The position numbers were made by a program, and so were the translations under genes. Positions 57,247 through 60,000 of a stretch of 60,000 bases of DNA are shown here, one piece after another (the stretch's first letter is position 1; each line of letters begins with the position of its first letter). Source of the DNA: Cryptomeria japonica (Eukaryota > Streptophyta > Pinopsida > Cupressales > Cupressaceae); contig NC_081413.1 of the NCBI RefSeq assembly GCF_030272615.1, positions 162,316,849 to 162,376,848 of the forward strand. Direction: 5' to 3'. The notes under the pieces are model-generated. The model was not told the DNA's origin. It ran no database searches and was given only the letters and a program-made list of their open reading frames with translations.

Positions 57247-60000
57247 GAGGAATTTACTTGACCTGTCTACCATGTCGAACACTTATAGATTACACTGAGA
57301 ACCATGGACTCTAAAGCCCATCAATGCTGATATATGTGAGGCCCTACCCCGACTCATTCTAGTATTTCCTTAATTTTCATGTTGAGACTATTATGGATGT
57401 TTTATTTTTATGCATTATGGATTTAGAACTTATATGATTCCATGATTTGGATAACATTGATTTATATTGATGCTTCATTTCTATGCATTATAGATATAGA
57501 ACTCTATATGATTCTAGAATAGGATAACTTTGTGATGATGTATGTCATTTTTGGATTTTCAGGACTTTACTATGATGATAGAAATAGGGTGCATGTCTTA
57601 TGTATGGATCAAAATTATGAGGATTATGATAATTACTTATGTGGATTTATTTTGATACAAGATATATTGATTTTGATTAATGTCAATTGTATGCAGAGTG
57701 TTTGACGTGTATTCTTATTCATGTGTTTAAATATTGTATGAGGTTATTTGGAAGTACTAATGTGTAATTGAGATGCGTAGGAAAATTATCCATGTGACCA
57801 TGGAAATATTATGCCTAGACCTATGTACGTTTGTAAAGCCAGGGGTTGTCTATTTGGAGAGACAACACCTCGTATGTATCATATTTTATTTGTAATAGTA
57901 AATGATGCATGTGTGTTAAATTTTATTAATTGATTTATTTAAATCCAACAAGAGAGAATTTCCATGTGTAATTTTGTAATGTGTTTTATTGTGTCACTTG
58001 ACACGTGTTGATTTATGTCTTAAATTTTGACTTGTCTCTTGAATGGAGTTGTTTCAACCATAGCTTTTTCAAACATTTGAATGTGGTTCTAAAATTTTCC
58101 TTGGATAGAGAGTCTTTGGAGTGGTCAACATAGGTTTGACCCGAAATTTAATTTCAGATGGGTTTATAAGGGGTCAAATGGACTCCTAGGGGTAGTTTAA
58201 AGGTGTTTCCTAGAGTCCATAAGGTATACCTATGGGTTAGGAGTATTTTTAGGAATGTGTCTACTCCCATGTGACTGTTTAGTCACCTCAAAAAGTGGGT
58301 TTTCTAAGGTGAGCGAAAATTGAAATTAGAAGGTGTCATCTAGGTTAGATAACCTTCTTTTTTGATGAGAGATCCTTTTCCACTTTTTCTTACTTTTTCC
58401 TTTTCTAGTTTTAGAAACCCGGGAGAACTCTCACTGAGGTCTTCTTAGGCAAGAATGAGATATTTTGTGGGTAATCACCCACTCTCCATTTTTGGAGACT
58501 ATGCATTTTGAAAAGTTAGTTTTTGGATTCAAAATTTGGCTAAGTGTAGAAGGGAGGATTGTGGATTTGGGCTGCTCATCCTCAAACTAGTTCTAGCATA
58601 CCTTTGGGTAGATTGAAGGTTGGTTCATCTCTTTTCTTTTTATGTTGCATGTCTATGTTGGAAAGTTTGGTTGTATGTGAAAGCGATTCTCTTGTATTTT
58701 CTTTTGTGAAAATTATTATTATTCGATCTATCTTTTATTTTCTTGTATGCATTTTCTATGTTTTGGAAGTAACCAAGGCCTTCTACTCTTGGCAGAGTAG
58801 GATGGTCTTGCGGGTGGTAGAAGTTTGACAACCCTCGAGTGAGAGGCTCTCGTTACGAGAGTGATCTCAAGGGGTGTATATGTGACCCTCTACATGGCCT
58901 AGTTTGTGCAATTGGGGGTCATAAGGGGAGAAAATATGGCATGAATTCCTTGGGGGGGCATAAGGAATGTGGGGTTAATGAACTTATGATATATCTTTAT
59001 TTGCCATGAGGTGGCTTTGTTAACTACCATTCTTGCAGTCTCCTCAGGGTATTTGGTCCACTACCACCCATGTAAAATCATCACATTTTGCGATAGAGTG
59101 TAGCCTTGGTTGGGAAAGTGTTTGCTATATGTTTTTCCCTTGCTTGTTGTGTTTGCATGTCTATAACCTGTCTAGGGCTTGGTTCTCCAAGCTCAGGGGT
59201 GGCTTCTAGTAAGCCTAGGTTGGGAGGTGAGCACTCCATGGTCAAGCCTTATGATTTATTTGCAGGTTGCTTGGAATGGAAGGAAAAAGTCAAGCAAGGA
59301 GTTGCTGGTTTTTGTACTTGTTTTGCAGAAAGAGAATAAGAAAAGGGATGCTATATTTTTCAGTTGTACAAATGTGAATAAAAGTTGCATGTTGTATTTA
59401 CTTAAAAAAAAAGAGAAAATGTATCTATTTTATTTACAGTCCCCATTTAATAGAAATGAGGGACTAGTTGGGTATCTCACCCATTTGTGTTGTTGACTTT
59501 ATTGTATTTTAAATACACTTTAAAGAAATGCATTATTTTTACCAAGTGTTATTTTGTTGCAAAAATGAAATGTTTATCTGGGATTAAGTTCCCTATAGTT
59601 AATGAAATAATATTTGTAGTATGCATGTTAGTTTTGAAAATAAAGGTTCATTTTATCTCCTTATGCATATTGAAATAATGAGAAATGAGTAAAGTAGAAA
59701 GCTTGCATGGTAGTAAAAGAAAATTTTGCATTTAGTTCTAAATATTTATTTCCAAATACATGTCAGGGTTTAATAAATTAACTTGCATATCTCTAAGATT
59801 TATTTCAATGATTTCTAGTCTAATATAATTGCTGCTTAAATTTATTTAAATCTGTCATTGCAGAAAATAAATCTAAAGTTAATTAGTCTATCTCTAATTT
59901 TAGCTGCATGGTATTTAAAAAAAAAAATGTATATTTGCTTAGTAAAGATATCATATGCATCTAAGATATATATATATATACATATATATATATACACACA
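57247..60000. other. AT-rich repeat-like DNA, unassigned
   Basis: 57247-57330 may be the end of the copia internal region. From about 57337 (tgtgaggccctaccccgact) the text looks like an LTR start, but no partner is in the window. Small hairpins: ggttgtct...agacaacacc (57843-57871) and ctctcgttacgagag (58848-58862). 59961-60000 is a TA/CA microsatellite. No gene is called. Confidence 0.35.

Noticed and set aside
58559-58828. 89-codon ORF with two hydrophobic stretches
   Set aside because: AT-rich, T-heavy DNA gives Phe/Ile/Leu-rich text by chance. No family, no promoter and no conserved partner.

Overview
The window is nuclear DNA from a land plant with a large, repeat-filled genome. The dense nest of decayed LTR retrotransposons, their plant-type primer sites and the low gene density suggest a gymnosperm (conifer), but that is inference. 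I see one gene-like locus, and everything else is mobile or repetitive DNA in various states of decay.

Layout. 1-4361: 5' half of a minus-strand Ty3/gypsy element (element W: gag, leader, primer site, 5' LTR), inserted into an older minus-strand gypsy gag fragment (4362-5110). 5940-6854: intact 304-codon minus-strand ORF for a Ser-rich plant protein, with a TATA box; a broken second copy lies at about 10480-11005. Between the copies is a copia-type LTR with primer site (about 8157-8496). 13465-13584: degenerate 5S rRNA-like sequence ending in a T-run. 13740-14190: microsatellite. 14190-16594: satellite of 138-bp units, each largely a near-perfect palindrome. 16595-17359: inverted repeat with two 356-bp arms, each holding a fragment of a plant DRM-type (de novo) DNA cytosine methyltransferase gene. 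18473-19260: 179-bp tandem repeat. 19615-22753: multi-exon, decayed DDE-like transposase gene on the minus strand. 22754-26812: AT-rich DNA with nothing recognised.

26813-55646 is one nest. The outer shell is a minus-strand, gag-only LTR element (X). Inside it are (a) a full-length minus-strand gag-protease-only element, 30669-38461, with two 1202-bp LTRs, target duplication GATCC and an uninterrupted 991-codon ORF, and (b) a 15-kb plus-strand Ty3/gypsy element (Y), 39252-54472, with target duplication ATAAG. Y has gag, protease, an extra RNase H placed before the reverse transcriptase, RT, RNase H and integrase, then two more decayed ORFs, one antisense and one very long sense ORF with a coiled coil. 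56079-57232 is a minus-strand copia-type LTR with a 151-bp tandem repeat. The rest, to 60000, is unassigned AT-rich repeat-like DNA.

Functional reading. The host gene, if expressed, would be a small regulatory protein. The gag-only elements lack pol and would need an autonomous relative in trans. The most striking feature is the DRM-fragment inverted repeat set in a palindromic satellite. Transcription through it would give a long hairpin RNA matching a core RNA-directed DNA methylation gene. Whether it is transcribed cannot be told from sequence alone.
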